From Lachnospiraceae bacterium (GTDB lineage: Bacteria; Bacillota; Clostridia; Lachnospirales; Lachnospiraceae): a DNA stretch of 64,000 nucleotides. The position numbers and the translations under genes are program-made. Where the stretch lies: positions 1-64,000 of the forward strand of contig CAJTDN010000002.1 in assembly GCA_910574865.1 (NCBI GenBank). The letters run 5' to 3'. The notes beneath the pieces are model-generated. The model saw only the letters and a list, made by a program, of their open reading frames with translations. It did no database searches and was not told the origin of the DNA. This document shows positions 1 through 6,528 of the stretch, piece by piece; the first letter of the stretch is position 1; each line of letters begins with the position of its first letter.

Positions 1-62
1 ACGACAGGTACACGGCCTATTCCAGGATTCCGAGCCGTAAGAAGGAAAGCGGGTAGATTTTT

Positions 63-309
63 TTAGTCACAAATGTTACAAAAAAGCTTGACCACTACAC
101 TGTGGTAGATTTCTTCAATCTGCTTCTTGGCCGCTGCTTTTTGGGCATAGTAATCCGCCTTCCGGTGTTTCCGATAGTTATAGTAGGCATTCGGGCAGAT
201 CCCCAGCCGCCTCAGCAGCCAGCGGATGCCGAATTCTTCCTGATGTTGATCGATGAACCGGTAAGCCTCTAACCGATTTCCTTCGCAAAGAATGCCGCCG
301 CTTTTTTTA
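63..309 (-). pseudogene. IS3-family transposase OrfB, 3'-truncated remnant
   Basis: Read in the -1 frame relative to OrfA, the minus strand encodes a typical start of an IS3-type OrfB (RFIDQHQEEFGIRWLLRRLG, then CPNAYYNYRKHRK). It stops at a TAA at 63-65, after roughly 80 residues. Family members run to about 280 residues with a DDE integrase core, which is missing here. A run of seven A (complement of 302-308) in the OrfA/OrfB overlap matches the programmed -1 frameshift signal used by this family. The coding break falls near the palindrome accac-N6-gtggt at about 90-105. The remnant cannot transpose by itself. Confidence 0.75.
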
Positions 310-553
310 AAAATGCAATCTCCTTTCGCAATTCTTCGTTCTCCCGTTTTAACCGGAGATTCTCCTTCATGGAGTCATAATCTTCTTTGGCTTGAGGGTT
401 TGTCTGGCATTCTTTGCTGAATTCGCTGCACCACTTGGAGATGCTGGCCTTGGATACGCCATACTCGGCGGTGATGCTCTTGTAGGTTCGCCCTTCTTCC
501 TCATGGAGGCGGACAATCTTCTTCTTAAATTCGGGAGTGTAGTTTTGTGACAT
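269..553 (-). CDS. IS3-family transposase OrfA (HTH)
   Basis: This 94-residue protein has an N-terminal helix-turn-helix of the transposase_8 type (YTPEFKKKIVRLHEEEGRTY, then SITAEYGVSKASISKW). A C-terminal leucine-zipper-like coiled coil (LRLKRENEELRKEIAFLKK) follows. In IS3 elements OrfA binds the terminal repeats, and an OrfA-OrfB frameshift fusion is the active enzyme. OrfA appears intact but OrfB is cut short, so the copy is probably inactive. I did not identify the terminal inverted repeat with confidence. Confidence 0.85.
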   Translation of the reverse strand: MSQNYTPEFKKKIVRLHEEEGRTYKSITAEYGVSKASISKWCSEFSKECQTNPQAKEDYDSMKENLRLKRENEELRKEIAFLKKAAAFFAKEIG

Positions 554-620
554 AATGTGTACCTCTTTCTTTGTATTTTTGATTATATCCCATTAGCCAC
601 TCCCGTTACAACTTTAGTAT

Positions 621-690
621 AGCACTTTAAACCTACTGAGGGGCAAATTACTGCCATTCCTCAGTCGCTCTACCAATTGAGCCAACTGTT
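621..690 (-). other. tRNA-like D-arm remnant with nested hairpin
   Basis: The minus strand contains a perfect tRNA-style D arm (GCTC-aattggta-GAGC). It is followed by ACTGA...TCAGT in the place of an anticodon stem. The loop between those arms is 21 nt, not 7, and holds a second stem (GGCA/TGCC). The following sequence only loosely resembles a T arm. It therefore looks like a degenerate or repurposed tRNA, not a working one. It lies directly after the last gene and leader repeat of the small-gene array, near the presumed end of the left element. Confidence 0.35.
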
Positions 691-729
691 TCTCCATAAT
701 AGTCCTTGTAAATTTTGCGCAAGAAGAAA

Positions 730-747
730 GAGCCCTTGTTAGGACTC
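730..747 (-). terminator. Repeated hairpin copy 1 (3' end of small gene)
   Basis: On the minus strand GAGTCCT-AACA-AGGGCTC forms a 7-bp stem (one G-U) followed by TTTCTTCTT. The stem includes the last codons (Glu-Ser-stop) of the gene at 739-927. It is one of five near-identical copies. Confidence 0.65.
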
Positions 748-927
748 CTCTTCGTGTTTCTTAAACTTGCTCTTGATGTACTCTGTGATGTCGCTCCAGT
801 AGAACCAAATGTACGGAACAATCATCGAAATTACCAGCAGCACCGAATATCCTTTCCAGTGCTTTTTCAGCCATTTCCATGACGGTCTCATAACCATTTC
901 GTTGTATTCCTTTAATGCTCTCATCAT
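739..927 (-). CDS. Small one-TM protein, unknown function
   Basis: This 62-residue protein has one hydrophobic segment (YSVLLVISMIVPYIWFYW, about residues 28-45). The flanks are basic and the tail is charged (SKFKKHEEES). A strong ribosome site (AGGAGGGTACAATT) precedes the ATG. It is the last gene of the small-gene array, and its stop codon lies inside a repeated terminator hairpin. I do not recognise the family. Confidence 0.6.
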   Translation of the reverse strand: MMRALKEYNEMVMRPSWKWLKKHWKGYSVLLVISMIVPYIWFYWSDITEYIKSKFKKHEEES

Positions 928-1026
928 AATTGTACCCTCCTGAAATTAGTTTTTTTCCATAAAAGCCCTTGCATTTTTTGCGTATGTAAAAGCGAAGAGA
1001 CCGTGTCTCCACAATCCCTCAACTCT

Positions 1027-1242
1027 TTACAAACCAATCGCTGCCAGAAGCTTTGTAAGTTCGTCTTTACCCAATTCCGCATCTACATTCAAGTGAACAT
1101 GAGCCGTTCCGTCCGTAACCGTTGCCGTAAATTCATTCAGCTGAATATCCACTTCGTATCCTGCCTTTTTCTTTACCTCTCTTTTTACAAACTTAGCAAT
1201 CAAGTTCCTCAAGAATTTTGAGTTGATTTTCATTTCGTCCAT
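1027..1242 (-). CDS. Small hypothetical protein
   Basis: I chose the ATG at 1240-1242 because AAAGGAGAAAAGGAGT lies immediately upstream. The product is 71 residues (MDEMKINSKF...LLAAIGL). A basic helical N-terminal half is followed by an alternating pattern (DIQLNEFTATVTDGTAHVHL) that suggests a short beta sheet. There is no TM segment or cysteine. It is a member of the array and its function is not recognised. Confidence 0.55.
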   Translation of the reverse strand: MDEMKINSKFLRNLIAKFVKREVKKKAGYEVDIQLNEFTATVTDGTAHVHLNVDAELGKDELTKLLAAIGL

Positions 1243-1309
1243 ACTCCTTTTCTCCTTTCCAAATCGTTGGTTTTCATAAAGGTAGTTGTATTTCAAGCGT
1301 AAAGAGAAA

Positions 1310-1327
1310 GAGCCCTTGTTAGGACTC
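1310..1327 (-). terminator. Repeated hairpin copy 2
   Basis: The same GAGTCCT-AACA-AGGGCTC hairpin as at 730-747, followed by TTTCTCTTT. It overlaps the last codons of the gene at 1319-1474. Confidence 0.65.
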
Positions 1328-1474
1328 TCTCGCATACTGTAATTTCTGTAATGATATACGCATTTTTGTCAGTTCATTTCTGAGCGTTTCAATTTCGTAC
1401 CCATTTTTACTCCGTAATAACATATCCTCAAATATGCGTATTTTGTTGTTTAAATGTCTCTCCGTTTTGCTCAT
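1319..1474 (-). CDS. Small coiled-coil protein, unknown function
   Basis: The start is set at the ATG at 1472-1474, preceded by GAAAGGAGAAAAGG. The product is 51 residues and almost entirely charged helix (MSKTERHLNN, then IETLRNELTKMRISLQKLQ), probably a short coiled coil. It ends in Glu-Ser-stop inside the repeated hairpin. The function is not recognised. Confidence 0.55.
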   Translation of the reverse strand: MSKTERHLNNKIRIFEDMLLRSKNGYEIETLRNELTKMRISLQKLQYARES

Positions 1475-1528
1475 CCTTTTCTCCTTTCGTAAATACGTAG
1501 CTTTCCATAAAAGGAGTTGCAAAATTCG

Positions 1529-1888
1529 CTAAATATCACGCCGGTCAAACACTGTTTCCCAACGTTCTCTTGGTATTGGCTTCATCTTCAAAGCCCACAT
1601 GATTTGCCTGACTGTGACCGTTGGGTAAAGGTCATCCACACAATCGCCTGCTCTGTTTTCAAAATATTCCTTGAACTTCGGATGCAAATATAAATCATCC
1701 GTAATCCACGAATCTACCTCACTCCACCAGGTACTCTTGGTTTTAGTATCAAAACGCTGTTGAATAACAGCCAGTCCTCTTTCACCAATCTTGAACAAAG
1801 TGCAGCTGCTATAAACTGGATGATTGCATATATAGCGTTCTCCATACATGGAGAGATAAATCATCGGTTTTTCATAATGGTATCGCAT
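1529..1888 (-). CDS. Hypothetical protein, 119 aa
   Basis: A soluble protein (MRYHYEKPMIYLSMYGERYI...) rich in aromatic and charged residues. It has two cysteines near the N terminus (ICNHPVYSSCTLF) and a WW pair in the centre. The ribosome site is AAGGAGCAGGAT. It lies between two array genes; the preceding gap carries a terminator hairpin but no full leader repeat. No family is recognised. Confidence 0.6.
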   Translation of the reverse strand: MRYHYEKPMIYLSMYGERYICNHPVYSSCTLFKIGERGLAVIQQRFDTKTKSTWWSEVDSWITDDLYLHPKFKEYFENRAGDCVDDLYPTVTVRQIMWALKMKPIPRERWETVFDRRDI

Positions 1889-1915
1889 ATCCTGCTCCTT
1901 AACCGCAAGAAGAAA

Positions 1916-1934
1916 GAGCCCTTGTTCAGGACTC
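1916..1934 (-). terminator. Repeated hairpin copy 3
   Basis: On the minus strand GAGTCCT-GAACA-AGGGCTC is followed by TTTCTTCTTGC. The stop codon of the gene at 1926-2249 lies in the loop region. Confidence 0.65.
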
Positions 1935-2249
1935 CTTCATAATTGACGCATAAGCGTTATCAATTATCTCTTCTGCATATTTTTTAATATCTTCTTTCGT
2001 CACATCGAATTCTTTAAAAACTTCATTCATAGATTTCATTTGAGAAATGGCTAATCCCGTTCCTTGTTGACAATGATACAGATTTCGTTTCTTAGCAAAT
2101 GTATTAAGAAGCCTATAAATCCCTTTACGATTCCTTGTTAATTCATAAAGCCTCTTAAAATTTACCGCTTGGTTCGTATGATAATCAACTCTCCTCTTGA
2201 TCCTTTCTGTTTTCTCACTAAAATCTCTTAATTCTTCAATCGTCATCAT
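1926..2249 (-). CDS. Hypothetical helical protein, 107 aa
   Basis: A charged, mostly helical protein (MMTIEELRDFSEKTERIKRR...) without a TM segment. The ribosome site AAAGGAGGTCACAAGAT is part of the leader repeat at 2260-2290. The tail (IMKES) runs into a repeated hairpin. No family is recognised. Confidence 0.6.
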   Translation of the reverse strand: MMTIEELRDFSEKTERIKRRVDYHTNQAVNFKRLYELTRNRKGIYRLLNTFAKKRNLYHCQQGTGLAISQMKSMNEVFKEFDVTKEDIKKYAEEIIDNAYASIMKES

Positions 2250-2299
2250 ATCTTGTGACCTCCTTTCATAAGAGCAGTTGTTATCTATGCGGAGAAAAA

Positions 2300-2334
2300 C
2301 GAAGAGTCCATGCGTTTCGCACGAACTCTCCGCT
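2300..2334 (-). terminator. Divergent hairpin terminator
   Basis: The minus strand shows GAGAGTTCGTGCG-AAA-CGCATGGACTCTTC followed by GTTTTTC. It takes the place of the five-copy hairpin, after the gene at 2350-2784, but its sequence differs. Confidence 0.55.
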
Positions 2335-2349
2335 TATTTGTTTCCAAAT

Positions 2350-2784
2350 TCACTTCTTTGTCGGTCTGAATCGATTGAACAATCCTCTGAATGTCGTTGA
2401 TGTATAAGTTCCCGTCTCCTCAAATTTGAATCCTCTCTTCATCCAGGTCGCATAGAAAATCAACGGCAATACAATTTCTGCCGCCGCTATTCCCAGTTTG
2501 AAATATCGGTCTTTAATCTGTTCCGCCAGCTGATCTTTCTTGAACTGTTCCTCGCGAGTCTGTCGATCAAGCTCATCCTGTTCGTGCTGTGCATCTACAT
2601 CCCTACGATATACCTTTTCATCGTAATCAATGTCGGCCTTTATATCCTCTAATCCTAATCTGTAGAGTTTGGTGACATTTTCCACTGCCGTCTGCTGCTC
2701 TTTGCTTCCCGATTCAAGATTACTCAAACCATTAAGTTGACTTAAAATCTCATTTGCCAACGCCTGCCTAATTTGTTCATCCAT
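2350..2784 (-). CDS. Helical membrane-anchored protein, unknown function
   Basis: A 144-residue protein. Residues 1-95 are highly charged helix (DEKVYRRDVDAQHEQDELDR). One hydrophobic segment follows (LGIAAAEIVLPLIFYATWM, about 97-115), then a basic tail ending FNRFRPTKK. The ribosome site is GAAAGGAGAAGAAAACG. The layout suggests a cytoplasmic coiled coil anchored in the membrane. Small proteins of this shape occur in Clostridia phage-like elements; I cannot name the family. Confidence 0.6.
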   Translation of the reverse strand: MDEQIRQALANEILSQLNGLSNLESGSKEQQTAVENVTKLYRLGLEDIKADIDYDEKVYRRDVDAQHEQDELDRQTREEQFKKDQLAEQIKDRYFKLGIAAAEIVLPLIFYATWMKRGFKFEETGTYTSTTFRGLFNRFRPTKK

Positions 2785-2835
2785 CGTTTTCTTCTCCTTT
2801 CAATGATGAATTTTTATGTTCCATAACAGAGAGTG

Positions 2836-3054
2836 TTATTTATGCGTTCTGCCTTTATTAACAACATTGAGTTTTACCATTGGTTGTGCCCTCAGTCTAT
2901 CGATGTCCAATCTTGAAATTTCAAGGAACATATAGGAACCGTCCTCCGGATCATCTGCGATTACCAAATTTCCAATGGTATCCTTTCGCAAAACATGTAG
3001 AGTCGCGGCAACACCAAGCAAAACCCCAATAATTACTCCAACTACTATCAGCAC
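2836..3054 (-). CDS. Small N-terminally anchored protein
   Basis: I place the start at GTG 3052-3054, six bases after AAAGGAG. The longer reading would start at a TTG without a ribosome site. The 72-residue product opens with a TM segment (MLIVVGVIIGVLLGVAATLH). A short soluble domain follows with the pattern PEDGSYMFLEISRLDIDRL. The function is not recognised. Confidence 0.55.
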   Translation of the reverse strand: MLIVVGVIIGVLLGVAATLHVLRKDTIGNLVIADDPEDGSYMFLEISRLDIDRLRAQPMVKLNVVNKGRTHK

Positions 3055-3163
3055 TTTTTTCTCCTTTCCGAAAAGTTCTCCCAAATTTCTTACCCGGGAA
3101 TTTTTCCAAATACCAAAATAGCATGTTTTTCCGTTACCTTCGTTCTGAAAACATAAAAGAAAA

Positions 3164-3180
3164 GAGCCATTGCTGGCTCA
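3164..3180 (-). terminator. Hairpin terminator after 37-aa gene
   Basis: On the minus strand GAGCCA-GCAA-TGGCTC is followed by TTTTCTTTT. It directly overlaps the stop codon of the gene at 3178-3291. Confidence 0.7.
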
Positions 3181-3291
3181 ATCTTTCAGGTATCCGACTT
3201 TATAAAGAATCTTTCCGATAACTGCCCAAAACTTTTGTTTGACTGTCAATGTTCTCCAAATAGTCGGGTCAATCGTTATTTTTCTTTTCAT
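3178..3291 (-). CDS. Very small basic protein, 37 aa
   Basis: This short ORF (MKRKITIDPT...KVGYLKD) is supported by its context. It has the same leader as the gene at 4583-4798, with identical bases from ATGAAAGGAG through the ATG. It ends in its own terminator hairpin. The protein is basic with two tryptophans. The function is unknown. Confidence 0.5.
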   Translation of the reverse strand: MKRKITIDPTIWRTLTVKQKFWAVIGKILYKVGYLKD

Positions 3292-3343
3292 AAATATCAC
3301 GCTCCTTTCATAAAGAGCCATGCAAATTTTGCGCAAGAAGAAA

Positions 3344-3362
3344 GAGCCCTTGTTCAGGACTC
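3344..3362 (-). terminator. Repeated hairpin copy 4
   Basis: GAGTCCT-GAACA-AGGGCTC then TTTCTTCTTGCGC on the minus strand. It abuts the leader repeat at 3302-3334, so terminator and next leader form one composite joint. Confidence 0.65.
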
Positions 3363-3374
3363 TATCTCCGTTTT

Positions 3375-3578
3375 TTATTTCGTAGGTTCATTTTCTTTAA
3401 TAAGCTTGTCTTTTTCTTCAACCGTTTTGTTTCCGGTTTGTGCCTCCAGCATAACCTTACATCCGCTGATATAACCCTGGCATTCTTTCTGATAGCCGTA
3501 GCTTCTTATTGCGTATATAGATAATGCTAATCCTCCGATTCCAAAAACCGTGTTTTTGATAACATTTTTATTAAGCAT
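3375..3578 (-). CDS. Small one-TM protein, unknown function
   Basis: A 67-residue protein with an N-terminal hydrophobic segment (TVFGIGGLALSIYAI, about 10-24). Two cysteines follow (ECQGYISGCK), then a charged tail. The ribosome site AAAGGAGGGCATCATT lies in a leader repeat that can fold on itself. The function is not recognised. Confidence 0.55.
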   Translation of the reverse strand: MLNKNVIKNTVFGIGGLALSIYAIRSYGYQKECQGYISGCKVMLEAQTGNKTVEEKDKLIKENEPTK

Positions 3579-3611
3579 AATGATGCCCTCCTTTCATAAA
3601 GGAGATTGTAT

Positions 3612-3821
3612 TTATTGCGTGCCCTTCGCTTTCTCATATGTAATATTCTTCCTAAGGCTGGACCAGGGAATATAACGATCTTCTCTGCAAACCGGGCAAA
3701 AGAACTTGTTGACCTTTCCGCCGATGTCAACGAACTCCTTACTTTCGCCCTCTAATCGGCTACCACATATCGGACAGCTAAAGCGATAGGTCTGCTTAAT
3801 GGCTTTCTCTATAATCTTCAT
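3612..3821 (-). CDS. Zinc-ribbon protein, 69 aa
   Basis: Two CxxC knuckles (SCPICGS about residues 15-21 and FCPVCRE about 40-46) make a single zinc ribbon. The rest is basic. It starts 10 bases after the stop of the preceding gene and so is probably translated with it. A nucleic-acid-binding role is likely from the fold, but no specific function is known. Confidence 0.6.
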   Translation of the reverse strand: MKIIEKAIKQTYRFSCPICGSRLEGESKEFVDIGGKVNKFFCPVCREDRYIPWSSLRKNITYEKAKGTQ

Positions 3822-3831
3822 ACCTCAGTCC

Positions 3832-4245
3832 TCACTTTCTTATCCGATTTAATATCCAGAAGAAACGTCTGTACAATTCGTAGTAGACATCCTTGCAGCA
3901 AGGCACGTTTACTCTTGCTCTCAGATGGTCATAGGAGATTCCCTGGGTAACGGCTTTCAAAATATAATCGCCCAACTCCGCATCCGTTTCCGCAGCTGCT
4001 TTCTCAATCAATCCCATCCGCTCGGAATAAAACTCTCTCGCCTCCACACACTTGGCAGTCGGATCACCGATACTTCCAGTGAGCTTAACTGCATCAATCG
4101 GGCTCTGGCTCAAACCGCTTAGTGCCGCCCTTGCTTTCTTCCAAATCGGATACTGAAGACAAAAGTGCTTCAGTTCATAGTACCGATGCTTCTCAATCCA
4201 GTACGGATTCTTCTCCGACAACTCTGGCCGTATCGTTGTACTCAT
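3832..4245 (-). CDS. Hypothetical phage-like protein, 137 aa
   Basis: The start is set at ATG 4243-4245, which overlaps the previous stop as ATGA and follows GAAAGGAGAACGAAA. The protein is helical (ELSEKNPYWIEKHRYYELKH). Its C-terminal stretch (CCKDVYYELYRRFFWILNRI) resembles the small basic proteins found in Clostridia prophages, sometimes called sigma-like or late regulators. I cannot confirm such a role. Confidence 0.55.
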   Translation of the reverse strand: MSTTIRPELSEKNPYWIEKHRYYELKHFCLQYPIWKKARAALSGLSQSPIDAVKLTGSIGDPTAKCVEAREFYSERMGLIEKAAAETDAELGDYILKAVTQGISYDHLRARVNVPCCKDVYYELYRRFFWILNRIRK

Positions 4246-4487
4246 TTTCGTTCTCCTTTCCACACATAACCCGTTTCCTCGAACAGCAATTTGGGAGAGA
4301 TATAGAAGTTGATACGTCCATACTTGCTATTCATCTCCTCAATGTCCGTAATCAGCTTTCCATTCCTTGTCGCTTTTCCGATTGGCAGCCACCCAGATAT
4401 GATGCCGGCTCGGACCCACGAAGCATCTTTTCCGTATACTTTGGCCGCTACGGAGACGGGAACAGAACCACTCGCAAATTCTTCCAT
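4242..4487 (-). CDS. Putative excisionase / HTH DNA-binding protein
   Basis: An 81-residue protein with a winged-helix-like pattern (VPVSVAAKVYGKDASWVRAG) and a basic wing (KATRNGKLITDIE). This is the usual layout of recombination directionality factors in Clostridia. The ribosome site is GAAAGGAGGTAGACGCAG. The nearby integrase supports an excisionase role, which remains an inference. It is translationally coupled to the next gene by ATGA. Confidence 0.55.
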   Translation of the reverse strand: MEEFASGSVPVSVAAKVYGKDASWVRAGIISGWLPIGKATRNGKLITDIEEMNSKYGRINFYISPKLLFEETGYVWKGERK

Positions 4488-4573
4488 CTGCGTCTACCTC
4501 CTTTCTACGGCTATTCTAGGTTAAGGACGGCTGTTAGTAAAAACAACCTCGGTGGAAATGGAGCAAGAAGAAA

Positions 4574-4591
4574 GAGCCCTTGTTAGGACTC
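4574..4591 (-). terminator. Repeated hairpin copy 5
   Basis: GAGTCCT-AACA-AGGGCTC then TTTCTTCTTGC on the minus strand. It overlaps the Glu-Ser-stop end of the gene at 4583-4798. Confidence 0.65.
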
Positions 4592-4798
4592 CTCTTCGTC
4601 GTTCTTTTTAGATTTTCGATATTTATAGATTGTTCTTGCTCTCTCAACAATGAAGCCACAACACACTCCTACTCCAAGTAGTACCGCCCCAGTAATTATG
4701 CCTTGTCTGTACATATCCGCGCCATAAGCTACCAAAGCTTCCATATGTTCTGGAATAAGTTGTTCAATCTCTTTCTTTTGATTTTCTGTAATAATCAT
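4583..4798 (-). CDS. Small one-TM protein, unknown function
   Basis: I chose ATG 4796-4798, 10 bases after AAAGGAG in the leader repeat. The 71-residue product has a hydrophobic segment (IITGAVLLGVGVCCGFIV, about 34-51), a basic stretch and an acidic tail (KNDEEES). That tail matches the end of the gene at 739-927. The function is unknown. Confidence 0.55.
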   Translation of the reverse strand: MIITENQKKEIEQLIPEHMEALVAYGADMYRQGIITGAVLLGVGVCCGFIVERARTIYKYRKSKKNDEEES

Positions 4799-4814
4799 AA
4801 ATATCACGCTCCTT

Positions 4815-5120
4815 TCATAAGAGCAGTTGCGATTTTTGCGCTTTCCAGCGAATCATAGTCATCTCGCACGGGTAATCTTCGTACCCCATCGTTTCCGGAG
4901 TAATGAACCCCTCCAAGACTCCACGAATAATTTCTGCCTCGTACTGCTTGTATGGAAAAATATCCTCTGGCAATTCTCTATGTAGCCTACCGCATTTCGG
5001 GCATCGCAATCTTCGGATCATAGTCCGATTCGTAACACGTCCTTTTGTCCGTACAATCCGTTTTACCTTATCATAAAGTTTCAGCCGTCCGCCACACTTC
5101 GGACAGACCGTTTCATTCAT
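4815..5120 (-). CDS. DUF6431-like zinc-ribbon protein
   Basis: A 101-residue protein with two CxxC pairs (VCPKCGG at residues 5-11, RCPKCGR at about 39-45) separated by a basic loop. The C-terminal region includes ITPETMGYEDYPCEMTMIRWK. The organisation matches the DUF6431 family often seen beside integrases in Clostridia elements. The Trp-rich end suggests a DNA-binding helix, but the role is unknown. It is the first minus-strand gene, divergent from the integrase. Confidence 0.65.
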   Translation of the reverse strand: MNETVCPKCGGRLKLYDKVKRIVRTKGRVTNRTMIRRLRCPKCGRLHRELPEDIFPYKQYEAEIIRGVLEGFITPETMGYEDYPCEMTMIRWKAQKSQLLL

Positions 5121-5187
5121 GCTAACCGTATATCATCACCTCGATTCTTAATCTAGGTTAAAATATAACCTGCAAGAAAGTTTAAAT

Positions 5188-5223
5188 GTAGGAGTTGACA
5201 ATTCCTACACTATGATATATGAT
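5188..5223 (+). promoter_or_regulatory. Integrase promoter with overlapping operator
   Basis: TTGACA (5195-5200), 17 bases, then TATGAT (5218-5223) is a near-consensus sigma-70 promoter. The inverted repeat GTAGGA (5188-5193) / TCCTAC (5203-5208) brackets the -35 box and is a good operator candidate. The nearby inverted repeat AGGTTA-N5-TAACCT (5154-5170) lies between the divergent genes. Confidence 0.7.
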
Positions 5224-5257
5224 TGCTATGGATGTTGCAACAGAAAGGAGAGATGAG

Positions 5258-6496
5258 ATGCTAATTAAATGTCCTGAGTGTGAATTGCAGATAAGCGATA
5301 AGGCTTTGATTTGCCCGCATTGTGGCTATCCAATTCAGCCGGATGCAAAGCCGCGGGTACCCCGAAAGTCAAATAAGCGTAGACGACTACCAAACGGATT
5401 CGGGCAGATCAGTGAGATTAAGGGACGTAATCTTCGTAATCCATTTCGAGCAATGGTAACAGTCGGAAAGACCAAAACCGGCAGACCGATTTGCAAGCCC
5501 TTGAAACCAGAATCGTATTTTCCAACTTACAACGATGCCTATGCGGCCCTGGTGGAATATAACAAGAATCCTTATGATCTTGGTCCAGCCATCACAGCAA
5601 AGGAACTATACGAGAAATGGACAGAGAGCTATTTTAAAACCTTGAAATCGGATGCGAGTGCAAGAGCAGTAGATGCCGCTTGGGCGTATTGTACGTCTGT
5701 ATACGATATGAGAGTGATGGATATCCGTGCCAGACATGTGAAAGGCTGTATGGAAGAGGGGACAGCGATTGTAAAAGGAAAAGAGCAACATCCCAGCGCT
5801 GCCATGAAAAACAAAATCAAGTCCTTGTTCAACCAAATGCTAGACTATGCTTTGGAATATGAACTTGTAGATCGGAATTACTCCAGAACTTTCAACCTGT
5901 CGGATGAAGTCATCAAAGAAGTTACAAGTGTCAAGAAAGGTCATATCGCTTTTACGGATGAAGAAATTTCGTTGCTTTGGCAACATGTAGATGACAAACG
6001 GTATGTTGACGCAATCCTCATCCAATGCTATTCTGGATGGAGACCGCAGGAATTAGGTTTGCTGGAACTAGAAAACATTGATCTTGAAAACTGGACTTTC
6101 AAAGGCGGCATGAAAACAGAAGCGGGTACCGACAGAGTTGTTCCTATCCATTCAAGAATCCGCCCCTTGGTTCTTCGGAAGTATAAAGAAGCTGAAGCTC
6201 TTGGAAGTAAGTATCTGTTCAACTGCACCGATCCAGACAGTAACCGCAAAAATATAACGTTCACCTATAACCGATACCAGAAAGGTTTCACTCGAATCCG
6301 GACTGAGCTGAATCTTAATCCGGAACACCGTCCACATGACGGACGCACACACTTTGTCACCGCGGCCAAAAAAGCAGGCGTTGACGAATACGCAATCAAA
6401 TATATGGTGGGTCATAAAATCTCAGACATCACCGAAAAAGTATATACGAAAAGAGAGTTTGAATGGCTCAAAGAAGAAATAGAAAAAATAAAATAG
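5258..6496 (+). CDS. Tyrosine recombinase (integrase) with N-terminal zinc ribbon
   Basis: I start at ATG 5258, seven bases after AGGAG. An upstream in-frame ATG at 5219 lies inside the -10 box and cannot be translated from this promoter. The 412-residue protein opens with a double CxxC zinc ribbon (KCPEC, then CPHCGYPI, residues about 4-30). The arm- and core-binding domains come next. The catalytic set is visible: Arg in GWRPQELG, HDGRTH (H-x-x-R), VGH, and Tyr in TEKVYTKR. It is expected to integrate and excise the left element. The fused zinc ribbon is not part of the standard integrase fold. Confidence 0.88.
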   Translation: MLIKCPECELQISDKALICPHCGYPIQPDAKPRVPRKSNKRRRLPNGFGQISEIKGRNLRNPFRAMVTVGKTKTGRPICKPLKPESYFPTYNDAYAALVEYNKNPYDLGPAITAKELYEKWTESYFKTLKSDASARAVDAAWAYCTSVYDMRVMDIRARHVKGCMEEGTAIVKGKEQHPSAAMKNKIKSLFNQMLDYALEYELVDRNYSRTFNLSDEVIKEVTSVKKGHIAFTDEEISLLWQHVDDKRYVDAILIQCYSGWRPQELGLLELENIDLENWTFKGGMKTEAGTDRVVPIHSRIRPLVLRKYKEAEALGSKYLFNCTDPDSNRKNITFTYNRYQKGFTRIRTELNLNPEHRPHDGRTHFVTAAKKAGVDEYAIKYMVGHKISDITEKVYTKREFEWLKEEIEKIK

Positions 6497-6508
6497 AATG
6501 TAATAGGT

Positions 6509-6528
6509 GTAGGAATATGGATGTAGGA
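6509..6528 (+). repeat. GTAGGA direct repeats after integrase
   Basis: Two GTAGGA copies (6509-6514 and 6523-6528), 14 bases apart, repeat the half-site of the integrase operator at 5188-5208. They may be arm-type integrase sites next to the attachment core. Confidence 0.35.

Larger units (their letters stand above)
694..4841 (-). repeat. Nine copies of a ~30-bp leader repeat ahead of small genes
   Basis: Copies lie at 694-720, 957-982, 1273-1299, 1504-1529, 2260-2290, 2821-2846, 3302-3334, 3588-3619 and 4809-4841. Read on the minus strand they follow GCGCAAAAnTTGCAAC, then a variable base, then CTCTTTATGAAAGGAG. In several copies the final AAAGGAG is the ribosome site of the next gene. In others the sequence is kept although the ribosome site lies further downstream. 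The copy at 3588-3619 forms CTCCTTT-ATG-AAAGGAG, which would pair the ribosome site with its own leader. Confidence 0.7.

Noticed and set aside
621-690. Functional tRNA gene
   Set aside because: Anticodon loop is 21 nt with an inner stem, and the T arm is poor.
694-4841. Integron attC sites
   Set aside because: The joints look modular and stop codons lie in hairpins, but the core words (RYYYAAC/GTTRRRY) do not match and no integron-type integrase signature is seen.
5219-5257. Upstream ATG (5219) as integrase start
   Set aside because: It lies inside the -10 box and has no ribosome site; ATG 5258 has both promoter and ribosome site.
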